Assembly (NCBI GenBank): GCA_905182015.1
Contig: CAJIZT010000006.1
Coordinates: 248,001 to 312,000 of the forward strand
Direction: 5' to 3'
DNA length: 64,000 nt
Origin: an alpha proteobacterium MED-G09
GTDB lineage: Bacteria > Pseudomonadota > Alphaproteobacteria > MED-G09
Shown in pieces: positions 51,773-60,940 of this stretch. Numbering within the stretch: the first letter of the stretch is position 1; every line of letters begins with the position of its first letter. The position numbers and the translations under genes were made by a program. The notes beneath the pieces are model-generated. The model searched no databases. It worked only from the letters and a program-made list of their open reading frames with translations, and had not been told where the DNA came from.

Positions 51773-54700
51773 TTTTCGAGCATAGCTATATCCCTTAGCT
51801 CTTTTACAGTGGCTTTAATGCTGTCGATTATTGATACATCTTTTTTAGTAAATTTTACTGATATCCTTTGATCTGGTCGGATACTAAAATTATTACTATG
51901 ATACGTAATATATGAAATTAAATCCTTTGGGTTCGCAAATTCATTATTCTTAAATTTTATTAAATATCCGTTTTTACCACAATCTACCCTTTCAATATTC
52001 GTTGATTTACAAATATTTCTTAAATCTATTGTGTCAATTAATGTTTCAACCTCATCAGGAAGCTTTCCAAACCGATCAATTAACTCTGCAGCTATTTCGT
52101 TTGTTTCATTTTCATCAGAAATTATGGATAGTCTTTTGTATATCTCCATACGTGTCGTTAAATCAGAAATATAATCATCTGGAATTAGGACGGCTAAGGG
52201 CAAAGAAATCTTAGGAGACCATTGATTTTCAACAACACTATCAGTTTTATTTTTAAGGTCATCGATTGTCTCTTCCAACATGCTTTGATAAAGCTCAATT
52301 CCTACCTCTTTAATTTGGCCTGATTGCTCTTCGCCGAGGAGATTACCGGACCCTCTTATCTCTAAGTCATAGCTAGCTAAATTAAACCCGGCCCCCAATG
52401 AATCTAGCGACTGAAGAACCTCAAGCCTTTTTAATGCTTTTTTACCTAGAATCCTTTGATCTTTATAAGTTAAATAAGCGTAAGCTTTTATCTTTGAGCG
52501 CCCTACTCGACCTCTTATTTGATAAAGCTGTGATAAGCCAAACATATCAGCCCTATGAACGATTAAAGTATTGGCATTAGGAATATCTAACCCAGATTCT
52601 ATAATAGTTGTAGAAACTAAAACATCATAAGATCCAGAATAAAAGTCATTAATTCTGTCTTCGATTTGCCTTGAAGGCATTTGACCATGAACAGTTATAA
52701 AGTTAATCTCAGGAATACTTTCTCTTAAAAATACCTCTATATCATCAATATCTGCTATTCTTGGCGCTACATAAAAGGTCTGGCCCCCTCTATGTCTTTC
52801 TCGTAAAATCGACTCCCTTATAACTAAGGGATCATTTGGAAAAACATACGTTTCAATTGTACGCCTGTCAACGGGCGGTGATGCAATTATCGATAAGTCT
52901 CTTACACCAGTCATTGCCAGCTGAAGTGTTCTAGGTATGGGGGTTGCGGTAAGGGTTAAGATATGAATATTGCTTTTTAGTTTTTTAATTTTTTCTTTAT
53001 GCTTAACACCAAAATGTTGTTCCTCGTCAATGATCAATAATCCAAGGTCATTAAATTCAACTCTATCGCCTAGCAATGAATGTGTTCCAATTATAATATC
53101 AAGGGATCCTGAGTTAATACCTCGAATAACCTCCTCTTTGTTGGAGGATAGCCTTGATAGCTCAGCAATATTTATTGGAAAACCTTTAAATCTTGCCTTA
53201 AAAGTTTCAAAATGTTGTCTGGCAAGGAGCGTTGTTGGGGTAAGAATAGCAACTTGCTTACCGCTCATTGCAGATAAAAAAGATGCCCTTAATGCAACTT
53301 CAGTTTTACCAAACCCAACATCACCACAAATTAATCGATCCATAGGTTGGCCTTTTTCTAAATCCTTTACGACATCCTGTATGGCATTAAATTGATCATC
53401 AGTTTCTTCAAACGGAAATCTTGAACAGAACTCCTCATAAAAATCATCAGGAACATTGACTATATCAGCTGAAGCCATCTGTCTTTTAGCCGCAACAGCC
53501 ATTAACTCTTCAGCTAAAAATTTAATTCTTTTTTCAAGTTTTTCTTTTCTTGAACCCCAGGATAATCCACCTAGCTTATCAAGAGATTCATCGGCTATCT
53601 CTGATCCGTATCTAGATAATACATCAATGTTTTCAACAGGAAGATACAATTTATCATCATTTGCATACTTTAGAAAAAGACATTCATGCTTTGCATCATT
53701 GATCTCGAGGGTAATTAAATTTTCAAATCGTCCAATTCCATGTTCAATATGAACAACTGCATCACCAGGCATAATACTAGATACTTCCCTTAAGAAGTTT
53801 TCAGCCTTCCTAATTACTCTTGTCCTATAAAACTTTTCACCAAAAATATCTTGTTCGGAAATAAAAGCATAATCGTCAATAATAAAACCAGAATTTAAAT
53901 TTAGTATTGTAGTATAAAGTATTGATTTTAAATTATTTTCTTTAAATTTTTGTGAATTTATTGGAGTACTTTGAATATTTTTATTTTTTAATATTTTTGA
54001 AATTCTATCTGCCGAGCCAATGCTTGAACAAGCAATAATTACAGATTTATTTTCACTAAGGTATTTTTCAATGTCACCTTTTAATTGATCATATATCTCC
54101 TGATCTTTACTTTTAGCATCCCTACCAGAGTAATTCTTAGATAATTTTCCACTAAAATTAATACCTGTAGGTTTTTTAAAAGTACTAATTTCAACGGTAT
54201 TTGTTTTTGATAAATTCTCTAAAAATAATTTTTTATCTTGATATAGTTGCGATGGTTTTAATGAGAAATATTTATTTTCATCTTTTGATAGCTCATTATC
54301 ATCATATTCCTTTCTTGAAATATAGTGATCATCAATAGTCTCAATAAAGCTATCCAAAGAATCTTCATACAAAGAATCTAATAGAATTAATGGGTTATTA
54401 AGGTAATCAAAAATTGTATCAGTTGTATTGTAAAAGAAAGGAAGCCAGTGCTCCATTCCAGGGTATGTAATACCTTCTGTAATACTTTCATAAATTTTTA
54501 TTTTTTTTCTTTGGCTTCCAAAGGTTTGATTAAAATTTTTTCTAAACATTTCTATGGTAAGGTCATTTAAAGATACCTCTGAAGAAGGGAAAACTTGTAC
54601 AACTTTAACTAACTCAATAGATCGCTGAGAAATTAAATCAAAACTTTTAATTGAATCAATTGTACTTCCAAATAAATCCACCCTAATGGGCGGGTTTAAA

Positions 54701-55236
54701 GGTGAATAAAAATCAATTATCCCACCCCTGACAGAAAACTCTCCATATTCCCTAACAGTCCCAGTCTTTGAATAACCATTGTTTACAAAAAATAACAAAA
54801 GGTCGTCTAGATTTAGAATTTGACCTGGCTTAAGTTCAATAGATTTACTTTTAATTTCTTTGGAAGCCAAGGTTCTTTGATAGGAAGATTGGACTGTAGA
54901 GAGCACAACTTTATTCTCTCTATTTTCATTTGCTAGACTTGATAGAGTTTCTAAACGTTTTGATACAATGGATTTATTGGGCGATATTCTATCGTAAGGT
55001 ATACAGTCCCATTGAGGGAAAAAAAGAATATCTTGATCTAAAAAAAACTCCATAGAATCTTTTAATTGCTGATATCTTTTTAGATCCCTTGATATAATCA
55101 GGATATCTCTGTTTACAGAAGGAAATAGTTCTTTAAAAATTAATGATTCTGATCCTTCCGGTATCTCGTTAAATTCTTTTATCTCTTCGATATCATTTAA
55201 ATACTCTTTTTTAATTATTTCTTTTAGATTCGCCAT
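51769..55236 (-). CDS. mfd: Transcription-repair coupling factor
   Basis: Mfd (1155 residues) displaces stalled RNA polymerase and brings UvrA to the lesion. Modules in order are the UvrB-like N-terminal part (about 1-450) with FFPQWDCIPYDRISPNKSIV, the RNA-polymerase interaction domain (GDAVVHIEHGIGRFENL...KYANDDKLYLPVENIDVLSRY), and the RecG-like motor with Walker A CGDVGFGKTEVALRA and DEEQHFGVKHKEK. TRG motif and the C-terminal UvrA-blocking domain (from about 1010) follow. Lengths match the family. It lies before sdhE on the minus strand, with recG divergent: the conserved alphaproteobacterial arrangement. Confidence 0.97.
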   Translation of the reverse strand: MANLKEIIKKEYLNDIEEIKEFNEIPEGSESLIFKELFPSVNRDILIISRDLKRYQQLKDSMEFFLDQDILFFPQWDCIPYDRISPNKSIVSKRLETLSSLANENRENKVVLSTVQSSYQRTLASKEIKSKSIELKPGQILNLDDLLLFFVNNGYSKTGTVREYGEFSVRGGIIDFYSPLNPPIRVDLFGSTIDSIKSFDLISQRSIELVKVVQVFPSSEVSLNDLTIEMFRKNFNQTFGSQRKKIKIYESITEGITYPGMEHWLPFFYNTTDTIFDYLNNPLILLDSLYEDSLDSFIETIDDHYISRKEYDDNELSKDENKYFSLKPSQLYQDKKLFLENLSKTNTVEISTFKKPTGINFSGKLSKNYSGRDAKSKDQEIYDQLKGDIEKYLSENKSVIIACSSIGSADRISKILKNKNIQSTPINSQKFKENNLKSILYTTILNLNSGFIIDDYAFISEQDIFGEKFYRTRVIRKAENFLREVSSIMPGDAVVHIEHGIGRFENLITLEINDAKHECLFLKYANDDKLYLPVENIDVLSRYGSEIADESLDKLGGLSWGSRKEKLEKRIKFLAEELMAVAAKRQMASADIVNVPDDFYEEFCSRFPFEETDDQFNAIQDVVKDLEKGQPMDRLICGDVGFGKTEVALRASFLSAMSGKQVAILTPTTLLARQHFETFKARFKGFPINIAELSRLSSNKEEVIRGINSGSLDIIIGTHSLLGDRVEFNDLGLLIIDEEQHFGVKHKEKIKKLKSNIHILTLTATPIPRTLQLAMTGVRDLSIIASPPVDRRTIETYVFPNDPLVIRESILRERHRGGQTFYVAPRIADIDDIEVFLRESIPEINFITVHGQMPSRQIEDRINDFYSGSYDVLVSTTIIESGLDIPNANTLIVHRADMFGLSQLYQIRGRVGRSKIKAYAYLTYKDQRILGKKALKRLEVLQSLDSLGAGFNLASYDLEIRGSGNLLGEEQSGQIKEVGIELYQSMLEETIDDLKNKTDSVVENQWSPKISLPLAVLIPDDYISDLTTRMEIYKRLSIISDENETNEIAAELIDRFGKLPDEVETLIDTIDLRNICKSTNIERVDCGKNGYLIKFKNNEFANPKDLISYITYHSNNFSIRPDQRISVKFTKKDVSIIDSIKATVKELRDIAMLEN

Positions 55237-55247
55237 TAAATGTATCT

Positions 55248-55508
55248 CTAGGAACTCTTACTTAAGATTACATCTTTTATAATATCTTTATACTCTTCAG
55301 GGTAAGACTTATCTCCAGAGATAATCCATTTATACAAGTCAGGGTCAGATAAATTAAGAAAATCTTGAAACTTTAGTAATTCCTTAAAATTCATGTTGTG
55401 TAAATTTTCTTTGGAATATGGACCCAGTATTAAGTCCATCTCCTTAGTGCCTCTGTGCCAAGCTCTAAATAATAATTTTTTTCTAATAATTTCTGTTTCT
55501 TTTATCAT
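55248..55508 (-). CDS. sdhE: FAD assembly factor for succinate dehydrogenase
   Basis: SdhE (86 residues) helps attach FAD covalently to SdhA. The RGxxEMD signature is clear (RAWHRGTKEMDLILG, residues about 15-29), followed by the helical FKELLKFQDFLNLSDPDLYKWI. Length is normal. It starts 21 bp from the recG start on the other strand, as in most alphaproteobacteria. The sdh operon itself is not in the window. Confidence 0.93.
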   Translation of the reverse strand: MIKETEIIRKKLLFRAWHRGTKEMDLILGPYSKENLHNMNFKELLKFQDFLNLSDPDLYKWIISGDKSYPEEYKDIIKDVILSKSS

Positions 55509-55529
55509 AATTTGTACTTTAATAGAGTA

Positions 55530-57617
55530 ATGCGACCAAAGATTCTAGATGAATTATTTAAACCTATTGAAACGGCCAGAGGTATTGGCCCTAGGCTAAA
55601 AATACGGCTAAAATATCTAATAGGTGAAAGTATTGTAGACCTTCTTTGGCATCTACCTAATAACATCATAGATAGGAGCTATAATCCGACAATATCAAAG
55701 GCTGAGGAAGATAGGGTTGTTACGATGGATGTTACAGTTCTTAAGCATAATCCTTCTAAAAGAAGAGGTCTGCCCTATAAAGTAACATGTATAGATCAGA
55801 CTGGAGAAGTGGATCTCGTTTGGTTCAATGGAAGAAAGCAGTACCTTGAAGAGCTTTTGCCAATTGGGCAAGATTTTATTATAAGCGGAAAGCTAGAGTT
55901 TTATAAAAATAAAAAACAAATTATACATCCTCAGCATATTGCTCTATCAAGCAAAAATATTAATTTGCCAAACATAGAGTCAGTTTACAGTCTAACTCAA
56001 GGTCTTACAAACAAGGTTATATCGAATCACATTAAACGAGCAGTTGATATCGTCCCAAATTTCAATGAATGGCAGGATAAAGAATTTTTTAAAAGCATGA
56101 AATGGCCAACTTTTTCTGAAGCTATCAAAATTGTTCACAACCCAGAAAATGAAAATGATCTTGATCATAAAAACCCTGCAAAACAAAGGCTCGCATATGA
56201 TGAACTACTTGCTAATCAACTGTCTTTAGCTCTGCTTGCGAAAAATTTTGAAGCACCAGCCGGTCAAAGTATTGTAAAAGATAATAACTTATTGGATTCA
56301 TTGTATAAAAATATACCCTTCGAATTAACTAATTCACAAAAAATTGCAATTGAGGAGATTTCAAAGGGTCTTGAAAAACCAAATAGAATGATAAGACTTC
56401 TACAGGGTGACGTTGGTTCAGGAAAAACAATCGTAGCTCTTGCGGGCCTATTTCAAGCAAGTGGAAACTCAAAGCAAGCAGCAATGATGGCTCCAACCGA
56501 GCTACTTGCAAGACAACACTTTGAAGGCATTAAAGACTTATGTGCAAAATCTAATATTAATGTACAGATATTAACTGGGAAAACTAAGAAATCTGAGAGG
56601 GAGAGTATAATTTACGACCTTTCTAATGGAAAAATTGATATAATTTTGGGAACCCATTCTCTTTTTCAAGAAAAAATATCCTTCCATAATCTTGGGCTTG
56701 TAATTATTGATGAACAGCATAAATTTGGAGTTCATCAACGGTTGTCGCTAACATCTAAAAATTCTAAAAACCCTCCAGATATAATTATAATGAGCGCAAC
56801 TCCAATACCTAGGACCTTGGAGCTGACTGCTTACGGCTCAATGCAAGTATCAAGACTTTTAGAAAAACCAATGGGTAGAAAGCCTATCAAGACAATAGCT
56901 AAACCCCTCAGTAAGGTTAACGAGGCAATGGAATCGCTTCAAAGGTTAATAAAAAATGGTGAAAAGGCATATTGGGTATGCCCATTGATAGAGGAATCAG
57001 AAAAAATAGATTTAGCTGCTGCGGAGGATAGATATGCTTCGTTAAAATATATTTATGGTGATCAGGTTGGTTTAGTCCACGGAAGAATGCCAATCGATGA
57101 AAGAGAGGAAACCATGAGGGATTTTAAATATGGTGGAAAAAATATACTCGTTGCCACTACCGTAATTGAAGTTGGAATTGATGTTCCTGATGCCACATTT
57201 ATAATAATTGAGCATTCTGAAAGATTTGGACTATCTCAGTTGCATCAGTTAAGGGGTAGAGTTGGACGAAGTGATAAATTATCAAGTTGTTTATTATTAT
57301 ATAGATCACCCCTTGGGGAAAAAGCAAAGAAGAGAATTGAGACATTAAGACAAACTGATGATGGATTTGTTATAGCTGAGGAAGATTTAATTCTAAGGGG
57401 TGCTGGAGAGGTCCTTGGTACGAAACAATCTGGCCTTCCATACTTTAAAATTGCCAATTTAACCATAGATAGAGAGTTACTAGAAACAGCAAGAAATGAC
57501 TCAAATTATATAATAGCAAACAACTTGCTTAGTAATTCGGAAAGAGGTAAAAATTTACAGATTCTTTTACACCTCTTTAATAAAAAAGAGGCTTTAAAAT
57601 ACTTAGAGGCCGGTTAA
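55530..57617 (+). CDS. recG: ATP-dependent DNA helicase RecG
   Basis: RecG (695 residues) regresses stalled forks and processes branched DNA. The wedge/OB domain (about 1-230) begins PIETARGIGPRLKIRLKYL and includes RRGLPYKVTC. The helicase core has Walker A GDVGSGKTIVALAGL, DEQHKFGVHQR, MSATPIPRTLELTAYG, and TTVIEVGIDVPDATF, plus QLHQLRGRVGRS and the C-terminal GTKQSGLP motif. Start at the ATG at 55530; the TTG at 55512 lies in the divergent promoter region. Confidence 0.97.
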   Translation: MRPKILDELFKPIETARGIGPRLKIRLKYLIGESIVDLLWHLPNNIIDRSYNPTISKAEEDRVVTMDVTVLKHNPSKRRGLPYKVTCIDQTGEVDLVWFNGRKQYLEELLPIGQDFIISGKLEFYKNKKQIIHPQHIALSSKNINLPNIESVYSLTQGLTNKVISNHIKRAVDIVPNFNEWQDKEFFKSMKWPTFSEAIKIVHNPENENDLDHKNPAKQRLAYDELLANQLSLALLAKNFEAPAGQSIVKDNNLLDSLYKNIPFELTNSQKIAIEEISKGLEKPNRMIRLLQGDVGSGKTIVALAGLFQASGNSKQAAMMAPTELLARQHFEGIKDLCAKSNINVQILTGKTKKSERESIIYDLSNGKIDIILGTHSLFQEKISFHNLGLVIIDEQHKFGVHQRLSLTSKNSKNPPDIIIMSATPIPRTLELTAYGSMQVSRLLEKPMGRKPIKTIAKPLSKVNEAMESLQRLIKNGEKAYWVCPLIEESEKIDLAAAEDRYASLKYIYGDQVGLVHGRMPIDEREETMRDFKYGGKNILVATTVIEVGIDVPDATFIIIEHSERFGLSQLHQLRGRVGRSDKLSSCLLLYRSPLGEKAKKRIETLRQTDDGFVIAEEDLILRGAGEVLGTKQSGLPYFKIANLTIDRELLETARNDSNYIIANNLLSNSERGKNLQILLHLFNKKEALKYLEAG

Positions 57618-58258
57618 CTATTATTTTCAGGCATGACGAGTCCAGCAGATATAATTAGCTTAGCGGCACTCTCTACAGTCATATCCAACTCAATCACATC
57701 ATCTTTGGAGATAAATAAAAGAAATCCCGATGTGGGATTAGGTGTTGTCGGTAAAAACACACACAGCAATTCCTTTTTATGTTTGGCGGCTATTTCTCCC
57801 TTTGACTCTGTTGTTACAAATGCAATTGCCCAACAGTCTTTCCTTGGATACTCAAGCATTACAACTCGTTGAAAATTATTTTCATTTTTTGATGCAATTG
57901 TCTGAAAAATTTGTTTCAGGGCACCATAAATATTTCTAATAACAGGGAGCCTATCAACCTGACGCTCACCATAGCCTATTATAGCTTTACCAAAAAAATT
58001 AGTTGTCAGGGCGCCAAGTAAGGTGAGAATAACAAGAGCAGAAATAATTCCTAACCCTGGAATGCTTAATGGAAGACCTTCAAATCTATTTGGTGCAAAA
58101 GGAGAAAACCATCCATCAATCGCTTGAATAAACCATAGAACAACCCAACCAGTGACAGTGATTGGTGCAGCAACAACAATTCCTGTTAAGAAATAGGTTC
58201 TTAACTTACTAAAGAGTTTTGGCTTGAGATTTATTTTAGAATCTTTATTCTTTGTCAT
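57614..58258 (-). CDS. DUF502-family membrane protein
   Basis: The 214-residue protein has two membrane helices (about 20-45 and 70-95). The first sits in LRTYFLTGIVVAAPITVTGWVVLWFIQAIDGW, and then come ALTTNFFGKAIIGYGERQVDRLPVIRNIYGALKQIFQTI and a soluble C-terminal region with VVMLEYPRKDCWAIAFVT and CVFLPTTPNPTSGFLL. These are the marks of DUF502, whose function is unknown. It converges on recG with a 4-nt overlap, which is typical of alphaproteobacteria. Confidence 0.92.
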   Translation of the reverse strand: MTKNKDSKINLKPKLFSKLRTYFLTGIVVAAPITVTGWVVLWFIQAIDGWFSPFAPNRFEGLPLSIPGLGIISALVILTLLGALTTNFFGKAIIGYGERQVDRLPVIRNIYGALKQIFQTIASKNENNFQRVVMLEYPRKDCWAIAFVTTESKGEIAAKHKKELLCVFLPTTPNPTSGFLLFISKDDVIELDMTVESAAKLIISAGLVMPENNS

Positions 58259-58314
58259 AACTAGTTTGTATCATAAAATGGTTATATTAAAAACTATTAC
58301 AAAATTGATACAAT

Positions 58315-59322
58315 ATGAATGATACTAAATCCCAAATAAAAGAATATTTAATCAATAAAGATAATAAATTTAAATCAATACTTAGGATTGAAAAACTCCC
58401 TGGTGGATCAAGCAATGAAACATGGGTTATTGAGTATTCTGAAAAAAAAATACAAAAAAAAATTATTTTAAGGCGTCATTATTTGGGAATAACAAACAAA
58501 CAAAACTCATACCCCCCCCTTCCTCTATTGATAGAATGCGATGTTATGAAGCTAGCACAAAAATACGAAGTTCCAGTTCCTAAAATAATTTATAAATTAA
58601 AAAATGATTCACCCTTAGGTGAAGGGTTTTTTATGGAATTTGTTGAAGGAATTGCCCTTGGAAATAAAATAGTTGAAAATAATTCACTTAAAGAGCTAAG
58701 GCCAAACCTGGCATCACAATGTGGAAGTATACTAGCGAAAATCCATTCCATTCCCACCTCCGATACCAAAAAATTAACCATATCTTTAGCGCCTGATGAA
58801 CTTAAAAAATACCAAAGTATTTATAGGGATTTTTTTTTGGATATCCCTGTTTTTAATCTGAGTTTTAAATGGCTGGAAAAAAATTTAACTCAGAATAAAG
58901 AGCTTTGTCTTCTCCATGGTGATTATAGAAATGGGAATATATTAATATCTCCAGCAAAGGGTATTATGTCTGTTCTTGATTGGGAGCTATTACATTTAGG
59001 TGATCCCCACGAGGATTTGGCTTGGATTTGCGTTAATAGCTGGAGATTTGGTAAAATAGATTTACCTGTAGGTGGGTTTGGTAAGAGAATTGATTTTTAC
59101 AATGCATATGAAAAATTATCTGGAAGAAAATTAAATAAAAAGTCACTAAAGTTTTGGGAAGTTATGGGTAGCTTAAAGTGGGGAATAATGTGCTTAAAGA
59201 TGTATGATGCGTATAGATCTGGTTATGATACAAGTGTTGATAGGGCTGCAATTGGTAGAAGAGTATCAGAAACTGAGATAGACCTTTTAAGATTAATTAC
59301 TAATGAGGAAGATAATGAATAA
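58315..59322 (+). CDS. Phosphotransferase of the aminoglycoside-kinase-like fold
   Basis: The 335-residue protein has a protein-kinase-like fold of the APH/ACAD10 group. The N-terminal lobe carries the glycine-rich PGGSSNETWVIEY and the lysine strand. Its catalytic loop is LLHGDYRNGNILIS and its metal site VLDWELLHLGDPHEDLAW. Relatives sit beside acyl-CoA dehydrogenases and are thought to phosphorylate 4-hydroxy acids before beta-oxidation. The neighbouring DUF6285 and thiolase genes fit an acyl-CoA role, but the substrate here is unknown. Confidence 0.85.
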   Translation: MNDTKSQIKEYLINKDNKFKSILRIEKLPGGSSNETWVIEYSEKKIQKKIILRRHYLGITNKQNSYPPLPLLIECDVMKLAQKYEVPVPKIIYKLKNDSPLGEGFFMEFVEGIALGNKIVENNSLKELRPNLASQCGSILAKIHSIPTSDTKKLTISLAPDELKKYQSIYRDFFLDIPVFNLSFKWLEKNLTQNKELCLLHGDYRNGNILISPAKGIMSVLDWELLHLGDPHEDLAWICVNSWRFGKIDLPVGGFGKRIDFYNAYEKLSGRKLNKKSLKFWEVMGSLKWGIMCLKMYDAYRSGYDTSVDRAAIGRRVSETEIDLLRLITNEEDNE

Positions 59323-59686
59323 TCCACCTTCAAAAGAAGAACTTATAACGTCAATAATTAAATTTTTAGAGGATGATGTAATTCATGAGCTTAAGGGGCA
59401 GAAAAGATTTCATGCACATGTTGCCAAAAATTCTTTAAGTGTGATTCTAAGGGAGATTCAGCTTGAGGAAAGCAACAATAAATCAGAAAAAGAAAGATTA
59501 GAAAAGATTCTTAGAACTAACGATTCAATAAAGAAAATGAATAAACTTCTTTGTCAGAATATTGATAACGAACAGATAGATATAAGCGATAACCATTTAA
59601 TCGATCACTTATTTAAGACAACTATGGAAAAACTCAGTATTGATCAACCATCCTATTCCAGCTTTTTAGCTGAAAAAGAGAAATAG
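59315..59686 (+). CDS. DUF6285-like protein
   Basis: The 123-residue helical protein has the pattern of DUF6285, found next to APH-like phosphotransferases and acyl-CoA dehydrogenases: NNPPSKEELITSIIKFLEDDV, then RFHAHVAKNSLSVILREIQLEE. I prefer the ATG at 59315, which overlaps the kinase stop by 8 nt and has GAGGAAG just upstream, over the ATG at 59303. It is co-translated with the kinase gene; its role is unknown but presumably linked. Confidence 0.75.
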   Translation: MNNPPSKEELITSIIKFLEDDVIHELKGQKRFHAHVAKNSLSVILREIQLEESNNKSEKERLEKILRTNDSIKKMNKLLCQNIDNEQIDISDNHLIDHLFKTTMEKLSIDQPSYSSFLAEKEK

Positions 59687-59687
59687 C

Positions 59688-60890
59688 TTAAGCATCAAGA
59701 GCTCCAATTATTGCAATAGAACAAACATTATTAGCGGGCTGACCGCCTAGATTATGAGTCAGACCAATTGAAGGATTGTTCAATTGTCTAGCTCCAGCCT
59801 TTCCTTGAAGCTGAAGATACATTTCGTAAAGCATTCTAAGGCCGGAAGCACCTATTGGATGACCAAAGCACTTTAACCCACCATCAATTTGACAGGGAAT
59901 TTTACCATCTGCATCATAAAATCCATCCATAACGTCCTTAACAGCGTTACCTTCGTCGGAAATAAATAAATCTTCCATAGTAACCAATTCTGTCACAGAA
60001 AAGCAATCATGGACTTCCATCATGGATATTTGTTCGCGAGGTTTAGTTATCCCTGCTTCAGCATATGCTTTTTTAGCAGCTATCCTAACAGTATGAAAAT
60101 ATGACCCATCCCAACTGTTGTGTTGATTTTCAAGACCATTCGATACGGAAAGCTGAAGAGCTTTAACCGAAATAAGGTTATCTTTCCCTAAACTTCTAGC
60201 AATCTCTGGTGTTGTCACAATTGCTGCTGCAGCACCATCAGAAACACCACAACAATCAAATAATCCAAGTGGTTCAGCAATCATTGGTGCGTTTAAAACC
60301 TGTTCTTCTGTAACTATTTTTTGTAAATGAGCTTTTGGATTTTTTGCTCCATTAGCATGACTTTTGACCGAAACATGAGCAATTGCTCTTTTTAGATCCT
60401 CGGCAGACACACCATGTTTTGCACGGTAAGCAGAGGCAAGTTGAGCAAAATTACCTGGTGCTGAACCCGATGGGCCTATTTGCGGTGTTAATGTTCCGTA
60501 ATTGGTTGGAGATAAACCACCAAAGCCAGTATCTTTAAGTTTTTCCATTCCTACGGCAATAGCAATATCGGCTGCTCCAGCAGCTACGGCATAAACAGCA
60601 CCCCTAAAGGCCTCAGAACCGGAGGCGCAATAATTCTCAACCCTTGTAACAGCAATATTTGGTAATCTTAGGGCTATTGACATAGGCGTACCGCCCTTAC
60701 CTGCCCCTATATCGTCAATGTGATGAGAGAACCAAGCAGCATCAAGTTGATTAGGTTCAATTCCAGCATCTTCCATTGCCTCAACATAAGATTCTACCAT
60801 TAAATCCTCAGGACTTGCATCCCAGCGTTCTCCAAACTTAGAACAACCCATTCCAAGTATCGCAACTTTATCTCTAATTCCAGTAGCCAT
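59688..60890 (-). CDS. Thiolase-family (SCP2-type) acyl-CoA acyltransferase
   Basis: The 400-residue protein has the SCP2-type thiolase fold: AILGMGCSKFGERWD at the start, the nucleophile Cys88 in VENYCASGSEAFRG, and the catalytic HPIGASGLRM near the end (KCFGHPIGASG). The NLGGQPANNVCS segment follows. All catalytic elements are present. It likely cleaves or forms 3-ketoacyl-CoA. The ATG at 60890 is preceded by GGAGAG. Directly upstream on the same strand is an HMG-CoA-synthase-like protein fused to DUF35. In archaea the corresponding three activities form one complex, so physical association here is plausible. Confidence 0.88.
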   Translation of the reverse strand: MATGIRDKVAILGMGCSKFGERWDASPEDLMVESYVEAMEDAGIEPNQLDAAWFSHHIDDIGAGKGGTPMSIALRLPNIAVTRVENYCASGSEAFRGAVYAVAAGAADIAIAVGMEKLKDTGFGGLSPTNYGTLTPQIGPSGSAPGNFAQLASAYRAKHGVSAEDLKRAIAHVSVKSHANGAKNPKAHLQKIVTEEQVLNAPMIAEPLGLFDCCGVSDGAAAAIVTTPEIARSLGKDNLISVKALQLSVSNGLENQHNSWDGSYFHTVRIAAKKAYAEAGITKPREQISMMEVHDCFSVTELVTMEDLFISDEGNAVKDVMDGFYDADGKIPCQIDGGLKCFGHPIGASGLRMLYEMYLQLQGKAGARQLNNPSIGLTHNLGGQPANNVCSIAIIGALDA

Positions 60891-60940
60891 GAAACTCTCC
60901 ATATATGTTTAATAAGACTATATTATAAAAACTCAAAAAA

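Noticed and set aside
52970-53752. Open frames of 98-141 codons antisense to mfd
   Set aside because: They mirror the conserved helicase motifs of mfd and have no ribosome-binding site or recognisable product.
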